From Rossellomorea vietnamensis (GTDB taxonomy: Bacteria > Bacillota > Bacilli > Bacillales > Bacillaceae_B), in the NCBI RefSeq assembly GCF_001305855.1, contig NZ_LIXZ01000003.1, positions 186,001 through 250,000 on the forward strand: a DNA stretch of 64,000 nucleotides, in the 5' to 3' direction. Below are positions 1 to 9,186 of this stretch, one piece after another. The position numbers and the translations under genes are program-made. The notes under the pieces are model-generated. The model saw only the letters and a program-made list of their open reading frames with translations. It searched no databases and was not told where the DNA came from. Each line of letters starts with the position of its first letter. Positions within the stretch are counted from its first letter, which is position 1.

Positions 1-57
1 CCGGTTCAAGACACCGCTCCGGTTATGAACAAGGGCGGTTACAATCCGTTTCCTCAT
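1..57 (-). CDS. ilvN: Acetolactate synthase small subunit (5-prime fragment)
   Basis: Only the first 19 codons are in the window; the gene runs off the left edge. The fragment reads [19 protein letters not shown], the usual start of the ACT regulatory domain of the acetolactate synthase small subunit (also called ilvH in Bacillus). This subunit confers valine feedback inhibition on IlvB. Its ATG overlaps the ilvB stop codon as ATGA, a translational-coupling arrangement expected for the two subunits of one enzyme. The identification rests on this short stretch plus position directly after ilvB. Confidence 0.85.
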   Translation of the reverse strand, partial: MRKRIVTALVHNRSGVLNR

Positions 58-1775
58 GGTTTCACCCCTAACATTTCGTGTAATCCTTTTCCTGGAGCCA
101 CCATCGGGTAGACATTTTCCTTCGGATTCACCCAGCAATCGATGAGCACGGGTTCATCACTTGTTAAGGCTTCTTTTAACACAGTATCCACTTCCTCCTG
201 GGTCTTCACTTTGTACCCCTTGATCCCATATGATTCGGCCAGCTTCACAAAATCAGGCTGGGTGGAGAACACCGATTGCGAATACCTCTTTTCGAAGAAG
301 GTTTCCTGCCACTGTCTCACCATTCCAAGTGTCCCGTTATTGAGAAGGACCACTTTAACAGGAAGGTTCAGCTCTTTCAGGAGAACAAGCTCCTGGAGAG
401 TCATCTGGAATCCCCCATCTCCTACAAACGCAACCACCGTATTGTCGGGATTGGCGAGCTGTGCTCCGATGGCTGCGGGGAATCCGAATCCCATCGTGCC
501 GAGTCCTCCGGATGTGACCCAGTTATTCGGCTTTTTAAAAGAATAGTATTGTGCCGCCCACATTTGATGCTGTCCCACATCCGTTGTGACGACGGCTTCG
601 CCATTCGTCATTTCGTACACCTGCTCGATCAACCGCTGAGGGGATAACACATCATGAGCCTGGTTATACCAGAAAGGATATTCCTTTTTATATGACTGAA
701 GGTGCTGATGCCAGGCATCAAAATCAGGCTTCTCGGTCTCATGCTGAAGGAGTCTGGCAAGCGCCTGTTTCGCATCGGCTACGATCGGGATCTGTGTTTC
801 AACGTTCTTCCCGATCTCAGCAGGGTCGATGTCGATATGCACCACTTTGGCCCTTGGTGCAAAGGTAGCAAGATTCCCTGTTAACCTGTCATCAAAACGG
901 GCACCGATATTAATGAGCAAGTCGCATTCATGGAGGGCCATATTACTTGCATAACACCCGTGCATCCCTGCCATGCCAAGAAAAAGGGAATGGTCTGCAG
1001 GGAATCCCCCTAATCCCAATAAGGTGTGAACCACCGGGATGTCATATTGTTCAGCGAACGTCCTCAATTCCTCGGTCGCCTTTCCATGGAGGACTCCCGC
1101 ACCCGCTAAGATGACGGGCTGTTTCGAAACCTTGATCGCATCCACCAGTTTTTTGATTTGGAGGGGATTAGGTTGGAAATTAGGCTGATACCCAGGGAGA
1201 TCCATCTCCACTTCATGAACGGGATACGCTTGCTGCAGAGTCAAGTCTTTCGGAATATCTACGAGTACCGGTCCCGGCCTGCCCGTTGACGCAATGTGAA
1301 AAGCTTCCTTCACAATCCTCGGTAAATCTTTGAGATCCCGTACCTGGTAATTATGCTTTGTGATCGGCATCGTAATGCCTACAACGTCCGCTTCCTGGAA
1401 TGCGTCGGTTCCGATCACCCCTGAAGCCACCTGCCCGGTGAAGACGACCAGAGGCAGTGAGTCCATCATGGCATCAGCGATCCCTGTCACGAGATTCGTT
1501 GCACCGGGTCCTGAAGTGGCGATGACCACACCCGGTTTTCCCGATACCCTGGCGTATCCTTCCGCCGCGTGGATGGCCCCCTGCTCATGACGGGCGAGTA
1601 CGTGCTTGATCGGGGCTTTGTAAAGAGCATCGTAAATCGGCAAGACCGCTCCTCCAGGATACCCAAACAGAATCTCAACCTTTTCCTCCTTCAACGACTT
1701 CATGAGCATATCAGCACCGTTGACATATTCCGCCAGTTTCTGTGAAGCCAGTTCTGCCTCTACCTTCGCTCTCAT
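54..1775 (-). CDS. ilvB: Acetolactate synthase large subunit
   Basis: A 573-residue ThDP- and FAD-dependent enzyme that condenses pyruvate with pyruvate or 2-oxobutyrate, the first common step of valine, leucine and isoleucine synthesis. Visible family marks are the N-terminal [14 protein letters not shown] with the catalytic Glu in [14 protein letters not shown] near residue 64, the FAD-region [12 protein letters not shown]-type segment, and the ThDP motif VGDGGFQM followed by [13 protein letters not shown] near residues 455-490. Length is normal for the anabolic enzyme. The ATG follows a strong AAGGAGG. It lies between a T-box leader and ilvN, with which it overlaps by 4 nt. Confidence 0.97.
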   Translation of the reverse strand: MRAKVEAELASQKLAEYVNGADMLMKSLKEEKVEILFGYPGGAVLPIYDALYKAPIKHVLARHEQGAIHAAEGYARVSGKPGVVIATSGPGATNLVTGIADAMMDSLPLVVFTGQVASGVIGTDAFQEADVVGITMPITKHNYQVRDLKDLPRIVKEAFHIASTGRPGPVLVDIPKDLTLQQAYPVHEVEMDLPGYQPNFQPNPLQIKKLVDAIKVSKQPVILAGAGVLHGKATEELRTFAEQYDIPVVHTLLGLGGFPADHSLFLGMAGMHGCYASNMALHECDLLINIGARFDDRLTGNLATFAPRAKVVHIDIDPAEIGKNVETQIPIVADAKQALARLLQHETEKPDFDAWHQHLQSYKKEYPFWYNQAHDVLSPQRLIEQVYEMTNGEAVVTTDVGQHQMWAAQYYSFKKPNNWVTSGGLGTMGFGFPAAIGAQLANPDNTVVAFVGDGGFQMTLQELVLLKELNLPVKVVLLNNGTLGMVRQWQETFFEKRYSQSVFSTQPDFVKLAESYGIKGYKVKTQEEVDTVLKEALTSDEPVLIDCWVNPKENVYPMVAPGKGLHEMLGVKP

Positions 1776-1805
1776 TGCCTATCTCCTCCTTTATTACTTT
1801 TTCTT

Positions 1806-2105
1806 TCAAACAAAAAAGACCTTTCCACCCACTACGACAGAGTTCATCTTTCGCAGGGGCGAAAAGGCCTTACTTCCTTTCCACGGTACCACCCTAGTTC
1901 AGAGACACCGAAGCATCTCCCTTTGCAGGCCGATCGGTTTCACCGGCCTTTGTTTTTGTAACGAGTATCATCTACTCGATCGTTCCTACTTACACGGTTC
2001 AGAACGATACTCAGAGGGGATGTCGGTATTGGTTGTATTACTGGTTTGCAGCACCACCAGCTCTCTGAAAATACGGTTCCCAATCCTTTTACCTCTTCAA
2101 CGCTT
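1806..2105 (-). promoter_or_regulatory. T-box leader between ilvD and ilvB
   Basis: The minus strand carries the T-box core AGGGTGGTACCGTGG (1881-1895), an upstream stem I with the GAGAGCTGGTGG...AAACCAG distal element (about 2045-2065), and a terminator downstream. Uncharged tRNA should stabilise the antiterminator and allow ilvB-ilvN expression. The specifier codon cannot be fixed without folding: ATC (Ile) sits just before the strand that closes stem I, and a CTC (Leu) overlaps that strand. The leader begins almost at the ilvD stop codon, so it appears to act inside the ilvE-ilvD-ilvB-ilvN transcript. I see no strong promoter of its own. Confidence 0.9.
1812..1871 (-). terminator. T-box terminator hairpin before ilvB
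   Basis: On the minus strand the 15-nt arm AAGGCCTTTTCGCCC pairs with GGGTGGAAAGGTCTT and is followed by TTTTTT. This is the intrinsic terminator of the T-box leader, about 40 nt before the ilvB start. The alternative antiterminator would use the T-box sequence just upstream. Confidence 0.85.
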
Positions 2106-2109
2106 TCAC

Positions 2110-3777
2110 TTATTCCGTTTTCAAGATTCCACCTGTACTAGCTGATGTAACAAGTTTGGCATATCTTGCAAGATACCCTTTTTTGATTTTCGGAGGAGGC
2201 TGTACCCACTCCTGTTGTCTGAACTTCAACTCTTCTTCAGAAACCATAAGGGAAATCGTCCGGTTCGTGAGGTCAATGAAGATGGGATCTCCATTTTCCA
2301 CCACCCCGATCGGCCCTCCTTCAGCTGCTTCAGGGGAAACATGCCCGATTGAAATGCCCCGGGATGCTCCTGAAAATCTGCCGTCTGTCATGAGTGCGAC
2401 TTGCTTCTCAAGCCCACGTCCTGCAATGGCTGCCGTCGGTGCCAGCATCTCCGGCATCCCCGGTCCGCCTTTAGGACCTTCATATCTGATGACGACCACA
2501 TGACCTTCTTTTACTTCTCCGCTTTCAATTCCGGCAAGGGCTTCATCCTGGGATTCATATACGATCGCTTCACCCATGAATGTTTTAATGGATGGGTCGA
2601 CTGCCCCTACCTTGATGACACCGCCATTTGGAGCGATATTCCCGAAGAGGACGGATAATCCCCCGACTGGACTGTGGGCATTTTCCCTGCGGCGGATGAC
2701 ATCATCATTTTGAATATGAGCATCCTTCACATTTTCATAAAGGGATTTTCCCGTAACGGTGATGCGGTCTTTGTGTACAGCTTCCATTTCACACAGCTCT
2801 TTAATGATGGCGCTGACGCCTCCAGCATTGTGAACATCCTGCATGGAGTAATCGGATGCCGGGCTTATTTTGGATAAATAGGGAACCCGTTCAGCGACTT
2901 TATTGATCCGGTTGATGTCGTAATCGATTTCTGCCTCATTGGCAATCGCCAGGGTGTGAAGGACAGTATTCGTTGAACCTCCCATTGCCATATCCAAAGC
3001 GAACGCGTCATCGATCGTGTCCTCCGTTATGATATCTCGTGGCTTGATATCTTTTTTCACCATTTCTACAAGATGTTTCGCTGCGTCCTTGATCAATTTG
3101 TGCCGTTCTTCTGAGGTGGCTACGATCGTCCCGTTCCCCGGTGGAGCCATTCCCAGCATTTCCATCAAGGAATTCATGGAGTTCGCCGTGAACATCCCGG
3201 AACATGATCCGCAAGTCGGACACGCATTGGCTTCAATGTCGAGAAGCTGTTCCGCCGTCATCCTTCCTGACTGATGAGCTCCGACTCCCTCGAAAACAGA
3301 TACGAGGGACAACGGTTTTCCATCGCTCGAAACACCCGCTTCCATCGGGCCACCCGATACAAAAACGGAAGGGACATTGGTTCTGACTGATGCCATTAGC
3401 ATTCCCGGTGTGATCTTGTCACAGTTCGGAATGTAGAACACCCCGTCGAACCAGTGAGCGTTGATGACGGTTTCTGCTGAGTCGGCAATCAGTTCCCGAC
3501 TCGGGAGTGAGTACCTCATTCCGATATGACCCATGGCGATCCCGTCGTCGACACCGATCGTATTGAATTCGAAGGGGATTCCCCCTGCTTCCCGGATCGC
3601 TTCTTTCACCACCTGGGCGAATCCGTTTAAATGCATATGACCGGGTATGATGTCGATGTAAGAGTTACACACCCCGATAAATGGTTTTTCCATGTCTTCG
3701 AGCTTGACTCCCGTCGCATATAGTAAACTGCGGTGGGGAGCCCGGTCGATCCCTTTCTTGATCATGTCACTTCGCAC
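2110..3777 (-). CDS. ilvD: Dihydroxy-acid dehydratase
   Basis: A 555-residue IlvD/Edd-family iron-sulfur enzyme that dehydrates 2,3-dihydroxyisovalerate and its isoleucine counterpart to the 2-oxo acids. Cluster-ligand cysteines are visible in [15 protein letters not shown] and [18 protein letters not shown] (about residues 190-205). The C-terminal [25 protein letters not shown] block is typical. The start is GTG preceded by GGAGGTGATGAC. It follows ilvE by 15 nt, so the two are co-transcribed, and the T-box leader starts right after its stop codon. Confidence 0.97.
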   Translation of the reverse strand: MRSDMIKKGIDRAPHRSLLYATGVKLEDMEKPFIGVCNSYIDIIPGHMHLNGFAQVVKEAIREAGGIPFEFNTIGVDDGIAMGHIGMRYSLPSRELIADSAETVINAHWFDGVFYIPNCDKITPGMLMASVRTNVPSVFVSGGPMEAGVSSDGKPLSLVSVFEGVGAHQSGRMTAEQLLDIEANACPTCGSCSGMFTANSMNSLMEMLGMAPPGNGTIVATSEERHKLIKDAAKHLVEMVKKDIKPRDIITEDTIDDAFALDMAMGGSTNTVLHTLAIANEAEIDYDINRINKVAERVPYLSKISPASDYSMQDVHNAGGVSAIIKELCEMEAVHKDRITVTGKSLYENVKDAHIQNDDVIRRRENAHSPVGGLSVLFGNIAPNGGVIKVGAVDPSIKTFMGEAIVYESQDEALAGIESGEVKEGHVVVIRYEGPKGGPGMPEMLAPTAAIAGRGLEKQVALMTDGRFSGASRGISIGHVSPEAAEGGPIGVVENGDPIFIDLTNRTISLMVSEEELKFRQQEWVQPPPKIKKGYLARYAKLVTSASTGGILKTE

Positions 3778-3792
3778 GTCATCACCTCCAAC

Positions 3793-4692
3793 TTAGCCGA
3801 CTTGAGCATTTTGTTTGTAAACTTTTCTTCCATCTTGCGTGACAGTGTTTCTGAATTCCTGCAATAATTGTTTCGTATACTTTCCAGGTTTTCCGTCTCC
3901 GATGACGCGTCCGTCAACTTTTACAACGGCAATGACTTCAGCGGCTGTCCCTGTTAAGAACACTTCATCTGCCGTGTATACATCATGCCGGGTGAAAACT
4001 TCTTCTTTCATTACGAAACCTGATTTTTCGGCGATTTCGATGATGGCATTCCGGGTAATCCCTTCCAGCGCCCCTACATATCCTGGCGGCGTGAGGATTT
4101 TTCCTTTTTTCACGATGAAGATGTTATCCGCAGATCCTTCTGCTACATATCCCTGATCATTCAACATCAATGCTTCGCTTACGCCTGCAAGATTTGCTTC
4201 GATTTTAACGAGAATGTTATTTAAGTAGTTTAATGATTTAACTTTGGGTGACAGAACATCCGCACGATTTCTCCGGCTAGCGACGGTAACGATATCGATG
4301 CCCGTTTCATATAAGCTTTTAGGGAAAAGGGCCAGCTGTTCTGCGATGACGATGATTTGTGGCTTTTTACAAGTGAATGGATCCAATCCCAAGTTTCCAA
4401 CACCCCTGGAAATGACCACCCGTATGTAGGCATTCTCCAACTGATTTTTTTTCAATGTATCAACGATAATGTCGCTCATCTCTTCTTTAGAGAGCTCAAT
4501 GTGCAACATGATTGATTTTGCAGAGTCATAAAGGCGATCAACATGTTCTTCCAGACGGAACACGTTCCCATCGTACATTCGAATCCCTTCGAACACTCCA
4601 TCTCCATATAGAAAACCATGGTCGTACACAGATACAACTGCGTCTTCCTTTTTTACGTACTGCCCGTCTAAGTAGATCCACTGTTCGTTCAT
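3793..4692 (-). CDS. ilvE: Branched-chain amino acid aminotransferase, fold type IV
   Basis: A PLP-dependent aminotransferase that interconverts branched-chain amino acids and their 2-oxo acids. The fold-IV start is visible in the DHGFLYGDGVFEGIR segment; the PLP lysine lies in SPKVKSLNYLNNILVKIEA near residue 155, followed by EALMLNDQGYVAEGSADNIFIV. I place the start at the ATG at 4692 (299 aa, MNEQWIYLDGQYV): AAAGGA sits 9 nt upstream of it, whereas an in-frame ATG at 4701 overlaps that ribosome-binding site. It is the first gene of the ilv operon. Confidence 0.93.
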   Translation of the reverse strand: MNEQWIYLDGQYVKKEDAVVSVYDHGFLYGDGVFEGIRMYDGNVFRLEEHVDRLYDSAKSIMLHIELSKEEMSDIIVDTLKKNQLENAYIRVVISRGVGNLGLDPFTCKKPQIIVIAEQLALFPKSLYETGIDIVTVASRRNRADVLSPKVKSLNYLNNILVKIEANLAGVSEALMLNDQGYVAEGSADNIFIVKKGKILTPPGYVGALEGITRNAIIEIAEKSGFVMKEEVFTRHDVYTADEVFLTGTAAEVIAVVKVDGRVIGDGKPGKYTKQLLQEFRNTVTQDGRKVYKQNAQVG

Positions 4693-4726
4693 GTTAATCA
4701 TTCCTTTCCCGGTTGAAATTTATTTG

Positions 4727-4741
4727 ATTATTCTGAAATTT
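4727..4741 (-). promoter_or_regulatory. Candidate CodY box in the ilvE leader
   Basis: ATTATTCTGAAATTT matches the CodY consensus AATTTTCWGAAAATT with three mismatches. It lies between the predicted transcription start (about 4837) and the ilvE start. CodY control of ilv genes is known in Bacillus, but a three-mismatch site in AT-rich DNA is weak evidence. Confidence 0.35.
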
Positions 4742-4843
4742 ATTTTTGCAACGAAAGTACGTTGACTGTAAGCCTGTGGAGAGGGGGCTGAATCGGTTTA
4801 TGACTGCCGCTTCCCGCCGGCTCAGGTTTTTATATTGAGGACA

Positions 4844-4872
4844 ATATTACTCCCGTTTCACAGGAAGGTCAA
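4844..4872 (-). promoter_or_regulatory. SigA-type promoter of the ilvE operon
   Basis: On the minus strand TTGACC (4867-4872) is separated by exactly 17 nt from TAATAT (4844-4849). This predicts a transcript starting near 4837 with a 145-nt leader before ilvE. No T-box core or terminator is seen in that leader. Confidence 0.7.
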
Positions 4873-4918
4873 CAGGGTTTTTGTGAATTATTTGACTATT
4901 TAGATTAATCTGATTATA

Positions 4919-4932
4919 AGTAAACGCTTACA
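4919..4932 (-). promoter_or_regulatory. CcpA cre-like site upstream of the ilvE promoter
   Basis: The minus strand reads TGTAAGCGTTTACT, one base off the classical cre consensus TGWNANCGNTNWCA at the last position. Its centre is about 89 bp upstream of the predicted transcription start. The B. subtilis ilv-leu operon is activated by CcpA from a similar upstream cre, so activation rather than repression is the more likely role here. Confidence 0.6.
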
Positions 4933-5149
4933 TCTTTGTCCTAATAGAGTTTATGGTTAGAAAAATTTTTTTGAGATTTTTTTCATCAGGGGGGTGAATG
5001 GTCATTCAGAAGTGGCGAATATCCCGATCCAAAATTTTTCGACAAAATGCTACAGGAATGGGGGTTCGGGGAGTTTGTACCCAGGATGGATCGGGACAGG
5101 TGCATCCTTTTCACCATTTTACTTTTTAAGCAACATGCCTTTCCATTCA
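4933..5149. other. Non-coding stretch between ilvE promoter and hmgA terminator
   Basis: This stretch lies between the cre-like site and the terminator of the tyrosine operon. It contains an AT-rich part and a plus-strand AGGGGGGTGAATGG-like sequence, but no reading frame I can support and no conserved structure. Confidence 0.4.
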
Positions 5150-5193
5150 AAAAAAAAGAATCAATCCAGACAGCAAGGCCTCTGGATTGATTC
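5150..5193 (-). terminator. Terminator after hmgA
   Basis: GAATCAATCCAGA (5158-5170) and TCTGGATTGATTC (5181-5193) form a perfect 13-bp stem. On the minus strand it is followed by a T-run (5150-5157). It starts 2 nt beyond the hmgA stop codon and ends the tyrosine-degradation operon. Confidence 0.92.
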
Positions 5194-5195
5194 TT

Positions 5196-6341
5196 CTATA
5201 CCCATGTATACATATAATTCTCATCTTCGACATCGTTTGCTTTTTTGACAATTTTCAACGGCTTGAAGGTATCGATCATGACAGCGAGCTCCAACGTTTC
5301 TTTTTTTCCGATACTGGCTTCCGTCGTTCCTGGATGAGGACCGTGTGGGATTCCGCTCGGATGAAGGGTGATTGATCCTTTCTTGATTCCTTTTCTGCTC
5401 ATGAAGTTTCCTTCAACATAATACAGCAGCTCATCACTATTCACGTTGCTGTGATTATACGGAGCCGGAATCGATTCTGGATGGTAATCATATAACCGCG
5501 GCACGAATGAGCAGACCACAAAGTTATGCCCTTCAAACGTTTGATGAACAGGAGGCGGCTGATGGACACGACCGGTGATTGGCTCGAAATCTTCTATGTT
5601 GAATACCCACGGATACAAATATCCATCCCATCCCACGACGTCAAGTGGATGGTGATTCAATACGTGGGAATGGAGCGCACCCCTTGACTTGGTGATCACC
5701 TCAAACTCGCCCTTTTCATCCTTGGTTTCAAGCTTTTCCGGGCCGCGCAGATCCCGTTCACAGAACGGACTGTGTTCCAGTAGTTGCCCGTACTCGTTGC
5801 GGTAGCGACGAGGAGTCGTGATCTGACTGAATGACTCGACGATCAGCATCTTCGTCTCTTCTTCAGGAAGTACACGGTAGATGGTGCCGATCGGAATCAC
5901 CACATAATCACCTTTTCCATACGTGATCGTTCCGAACATCGTCTCTACCTTTCCTTTACCAAAATGGATATAAAGCATCTCATCTCCATCACCATTCCGG
6001 TAAAAGCTTGTCATCTCTTCTGTGACATAGGCAGTCCCAATCAAAAGATCGGAATTACCAAGTAAATACTCACGGCTCTTTAAGGCACAGCCTTTCTTTT
6101 CTACCTTATCTGTAATGAAATGTCGATGGCGAAGAGCACCTTCTTCCTCAAATTCCGGCATATAACTGCCTAAATACTCTGTTTTCGCCACTGCCGTCGG
6201 CAAATGATGATGATACAGAATCGACTGTGTTCCCGAGAACCCCTTCGTCCCCATCACCTGCTCCCTGTAGAGGGTGCCGTCGTCCTTTTTAAACATGGTG
6301 TGACGTTTGTGAGGTATGCTCCCCATTTGTCGATAGTACAT
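5196..6341 (-). CDS. hmgA: Homogentisate 1,2-dioxygenase
   Basis: A cupin-fold Fe(II) enzyme that cleaves homogentisate to maleylacetoacetate in tyrosine degradation. The iron-site region is visible in PYNHSNVNSDELLYYVEG (about residues 280-300) and in HPSGIPHGPHPG. The start is set at 6341 (381 aa, MYYRQMGSIPHKRH) because GGAGGA precedes that ATG by 6 nt; an in-frame upstream ATG at 6368 lies inside the preceding gene and lacks a comparable site. The start overlaps the upstream hydrolase by 53 nt. It is the last gene of the hpd operon. Confidence 0.95.
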   Translation of the reverse strand: MYYRQMGSIPHKRHTMFKKDDGTLYREQVMGTKGFSGTQSILYHHHLPTAVAKTEYLGSYMPEFEEEGALRHRHFITDKVEKKGCALKSREYLLGNSDLLIGTAYVTEEMTSFYRNGDGDEMLYIHFGKGKVETMFGTITYGKGDYVVIPIGTIYRVLPEEETKMLIVESFSQITTPRRYRNEYGQLLEHSPFCERDLRGPEKLETKDEKGEFEVITKSRGALHSHVLNHHPLDVVGWDGYLYPWVFNIEDFEPITGRVHQPPPVHQTFEGHNFVVCSFVPRLYDYHPESIPAPYNHSNVNSDELLYYVEGNFMSRKGIKKGSITLHPSGIPHGPHPGTTEASIGKKETLELAVMIDTFKPLKIVKKANDVEDENYMYTWV

Positions 6342-7272
6342 GGTCTTCCTCCTCTCTTCTCTCTGCAATCGTATTCTTTAAAACTCCTAATCCCTTAATC
6401 TCTAATTCCACCACATCCCCGGGCTTCAACCACGGATGCTTCTCGGGACCAAGCTCTAAAATACAGCCGGTTCCAACCGTACCGGATCCGATCACCTCAC
6501 CGGGATACAGGGTGACGTCTTTCGATGCGCGTTCAATCATGTCTCCAAATGTATAATGAATATCCTGATAATTCCCCTGTGATAAAAGCTTCCCATTCAC
6601 TTTAGCCGTCATGGGCAGGTCAAGACGGTCACCACTGCGATAAGTATCCATCTCATCCTTCGTCACTAAACAGGGACCGAAAGATGTGGCAAAATCTTTT
6701 CCTTTCGCAGGACCGAGTCCGACTTTCATTTCATGCTTCTGAATGTCCCTTGCACTCCAGTCGTTCATGATCATATATCCGTAAATGAAGTCTTCCGCAT
6801 GGTCGCTGGAAATATTCCGGCCTTCTTTACCGATGACGCAGGCAATTTCCAGTTCATAATCCAGCCACTCACAGCCAGCCGGCCTTTCAATATGATCGAG
6901 GGGACCCTTGACGGCCAAATGATTGGTAAAATAGAAGACGGGGAAGTCATACCATTCCGGCACCACGTCGAGCCCCCTCCGTTTACGGGCCGTTTTCACA
7001 TGCTCTTCAAACGCATAGAAATCCCTGATGCTGACAGGTCTTGGAATCGGTGCCTTCAGTGTGACGTCCCGTAATGGATACACTCCCTCGTCTCCCTCTG
7101 AAAAAGCACCCAGCTCCTTCATCCGTTTCAGCCCTTCATCACCAAGATCGATGATGGATACCATATCTTCAGGGAGTGACCCGCCGCTTACAGCATGGAT
7201 GTCTACGACAAGATCATCCTGAACGATTCCGGCCCTCACTTCTCCTTCTTTTATAAAACTAACAAGCTTCAC
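6289..7272 (-). CDS. Fumarylacetoacetate hydrolase family protein
   Basis: A 327-residue FAH-family enzyme. In this operon the expected reaction is cleavage of fumarylacetoacetate to fumarate and acetoacetate, the final step after Hpd and HmgA. Metal-binding acids are visible in WLDYELEIACVIGKEGRNI and in GYMIMNDWSARDIQ; the GSGTVGTGCILE block is typical of the family. Start is GTG, preceded by AAGGTGAT. I see no dedicated maleylacetoacetate isomerase in the window, so this protein may accept the maleyl form, or an isomerase lies elsewhere. The C-terminal 30 or so residues are not family-typical and overlap hmgA. Confidence 0.88.
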   Translation of the reverse strand: MKLVSFIKEGEVRAGIVQDDLVVDIHAVSGGSLPEDMVSIIDLGDEGLKRMKELGAFSEGDEGVYPLRDVTLKAPIPRPVSIRDFYAFEEHVKTARKRRGLDVVPEWYDFPVFYFTNHLAVKGPLDHIERPAGCEWLDYELEIACVIGKEGRNISSDHAEDFIYGYMIMNDWSARDIQKHEMKVGLGPAKGKDFATSFGPCLVTKDEMDTYRSGDRLDLPMTAKVNGKLLSQGNYQDIHYTFGDMIERASKDVTLYPGEVIGSGTVGTGCILELGPEKHPWLKPGDVVELEIKGLGVLKNTIAERREEEDHVLSTNGEHTSQTSHHV

Positions 7273-7278
7273 GTCATA

Positions 7279-7890
7279 TCACCTTTTTCGAATCAATTCA
7301 AATGAATCGGATAATGGTTTGGTGTACATCTGACCGGCAAGCCTTCCCACCGGTTTGAGTTTCCCTGAATCTATTTTCCCGTCATAATAGAGTTCATCAT
7401 TGATTCTCACACATTCTACCTTCCCGATGACCAGGCTCCCTGCACCTGGATGATCGCCGAAGTGAAGAACGTCATGAAGAACGCATTCCAACTGAACCTT
7501 GCTTTCCGTTACTCCCGGCGGTTTTACCGTGATCGAGTCTTTCTTCGTAAGCCCGACCTGTTCAAATTCATCAACGACGGATTCAAATTCAATGGCACAG
7601 TTGTTCATCTCCTCCACGAACTCTTCACTTACGATATTGATGACAAATTCCTTCGTTTTCTCAATGTTCTGGAGGGTATCCTTTTTGCTGCCATCTTTCC
7701 CTCTTCTCATCGGGGAGAAACAGACAAGCATAGGCTCTGCAGAAATCGCCGTAAAGAAGCTGTAAGGTGCCAGATTTGCAATCCCTTTTTCATCAAGGGA
7801 TGATACGAAGGCAATCGGCCTTGGCAGGATCGAGCCGATCATCAATTTATAAGCTGCCTGCCACTCAAGCGACTGGGGTTTGATATCCAT
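7279..7890 (-). CDS. Flavin reductase-like (DIM6/NTAB) FMN-binding protein
   Basis: A 203-residue split-barrel flavoprotein. Family signals are GSILPRPIAFVSSLDEKGIANLAPYSFFTAISAEPMLVCFSP-type sequence (described here in parts: GSILPRPIAFVSS, NLAPYSFF, EPMLVCFSP) and ENIEKTKEFVINIVSE. Such proteins reduce free FMN with NAD(P)H or act as small FMN oxidoreductases. Its ATG abuts the aminotransferase stop codon and it ends 6 nt before the hydrolase, so it is firmly inside the tyrosine operon. No tyrosine-pathway step is known to need it, so its task here is unassigned. Confidence 0.8.
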   Translation of the reverse strand: MDIKPQSLEWQAAYKLMIGSILPRPIAFVSSLDEKGIANLAPYSFFTAISAEPMLVCFSPMRRGKDGSKKDTLQNIEKTKEFVINIVSEEFVEEMNNCAIEFESVVDEFEQVGLTKKDSITVKPPGVTESKVQLECVLHDVLHFGDHPGAGSLVIGKVECVRINDELYYDGKIDSGKLKPVGRLAGQMYTKPLSDSFELIRKR

Positions 7891-9000
7891 TTAGTTCACC
7901 CCTTCATTATTTAAAATGGCTTCCAGAGCTCCAACAAATCGTTTATTATCCTCTTCGGTTCCAATCGTGACCCTGACCGTGGTCGGATATCCGAGAAGCG
8001 TTCCTGAACGGACGACGAGACCCCTTTTGACAAGTTCATAAGAAACCATGTCCCCATTCAACCCTGTATCCACCATGATAAAGTTCGATTGAGAAGGGAA
8101 ATAGGATAAGCCCAATCGGTCGAATTCCCTCTCCAAATCATGACGACCCTGTTCGTTCTTATGGGTGCACTCCCTTATAAACGCCTGATCTTCCAGGGCA
8201 ATGATCGCCGATTTCTGAGCAACGGTATTCACATTGAAGACATCCTTCACTTTACGGAGCTGTCCAGCTATTTCTTCATTCATGACCCCGAATCCGACCC
8301 TTAGTCCGGCAAGGCCATATATTTTCGAAAATGTCCTGAGGACGATCAGATTTTCGAAAGCAGGCAGAAGCGGCAGGGTTTCTAAATAATCATCGGTTGT
8401 CACGTACTCCATATAGGCTTCATCGACCACCACCAGGATGTCTGGCGGTACGTTCTCGATAAAATGCAGAAGCTCTTTTTTCCCGACGATGGTACCCGTC
8501 GGATTATTCGGATTGCACACAAAGATGATCTTTGTTTTTTGCGTGATATGGTCAAGCATCCCTTGTAAGTCATGTGTACCTTCTACCAGAGGGACAATGA
8601 CCGGAGTGCCTCCTTCTATCAACACATTGGTCTGGTACCTGGGAAACGTCACGTCGGCCATGATCGCTTCGTCGCCGCTATTCAAGTAGGCCCTCGTCAA
8701 CAGTCGGATCACTTCATCCGATCCGTTCCCGAATACGAGTTGTTCTATCGGAACCCCTAAGAATGCTGAAACTTTTTGACTCAGATCAACCGCAGCCCCG
8801 TCCGGATACAAAAACAGGTCGCTTCCGTTCTCTTTAAACCACTCTTTTACTTTCGGAGAGCAGCCATATATATTTTCATTTTCCGATAACTTTCTGATGG
8901 AACTGAGCCCGTGCTCCTTCTTTAAGTCCAGAAGTGTCTTCCCCAGCACATATGGAGCGATATGTGTGACCGCTTCTCTTGTTTTGAACTTCAATGTCAT
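7891..9000 (-). CDS. HisC-like aminotransferase, probably aromatic
   Basis: A 369-residue fold-type-I PLP aminotransferase of the histidinol-phosphate aminotransferase group. Visible: FGNGSDEVIRLLTRAY, FVCNPNNPTGTIV, the VDEAYMEYV loop, and the PLP lysine in LRTFSKIYGLAGLRVGFG near residue 230. Sequence alone suggests HisC, but the gene sits between hpd and hmgA and away from his genes. HisC-type enzymes in Bacillus are known to transaminate tyrosine and phenylalanine, so formation of 4-hydroxyphenylpyruvate for Hpd is the likely role (inference). Preceded by GGCGAGG. Confidence 0.85.
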   Translation of the reverse strand: MTLKFKTREAVTHIAPYVLGKTLLDLKKEHGLSSIRKLSENENIYGCSPKVKEWFKENGSDLFLYPDGAAVDLSQKVSAFLGVPIEQLVFGNGSDEVIRLLTRAYLNSGDEAIMADVTFPRYQTNVLIEGGTPVIVPLVEGTHDLQGMLDHITQKTKIIFVCNPNNPTGTIVGKKELLHFIENVPPDILVVVDEAYMEYVTTDDYLETLPLLPAFENLIVLRTFSKIYGLAGLRVGFGVMNEEIAGQLRKVKDVFNVNTVAQKSAIIALEDQAFIRECTHKNEQGRHDLEREFDRLGLSYFPSQSNFIMVDTGLNGDMVSYELVKRGLVVRSGTLLGYPTTVRVTIGTEEDNKRFVGALEAILNNEGVN

Positions 9001-9047
9001 ACATATACCCTCGCCTTCCTCATGGATGAAGGGGGTCGACCCATGTG

Positions 9048-9122
9048 TTAGCTTATCTCCCCGTTCAAATATGTACCTGCAATCTGTACGATATTAAGCG
9101 TAGAAGCAGCTAATCTCTTCAT
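9048..9122 (-). CDS. Possible 24-residue small protein between hpd and the aminotransferase
   Basis: An ATG preceded by AGGGGG at 7-nt spacing opens a frame of 24 codons starting MKRLAASTLNIVQIAGTY and ending at TAA. The peptide is mostly hydrophobic with a basic N-terminus, like a single short membrane segment. I do not recognise it. It may be a real microprotein, a leader peptide or chance; only the ribosome-binding site and operon position support it. Confidence 0.3.
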   Translation of the reverse strand: MKRLAASTLNIVQIAGTYLNGEIS

Positions 9123-9186
9123 GAGTTAACCCCCTGACCGGTCCTTTGACCCCCGTTATATATGTTCTATCTGTCTATTTTTTTAT

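Noticed and set aside
4693-4836. A second T-box in the ilvE leader
   Set aside because: No GGTGGTACC core, no stem I elements and no terminator; only a promoter, cre-like site and weak CodY-like box are present.
7279-7890. Flavin reductase-like protein as the missing PaaE
   Set aside because: It lacks the 2Fe-2S ferredoxin domain and NAD-binding domain of PaaE and is in another operon.
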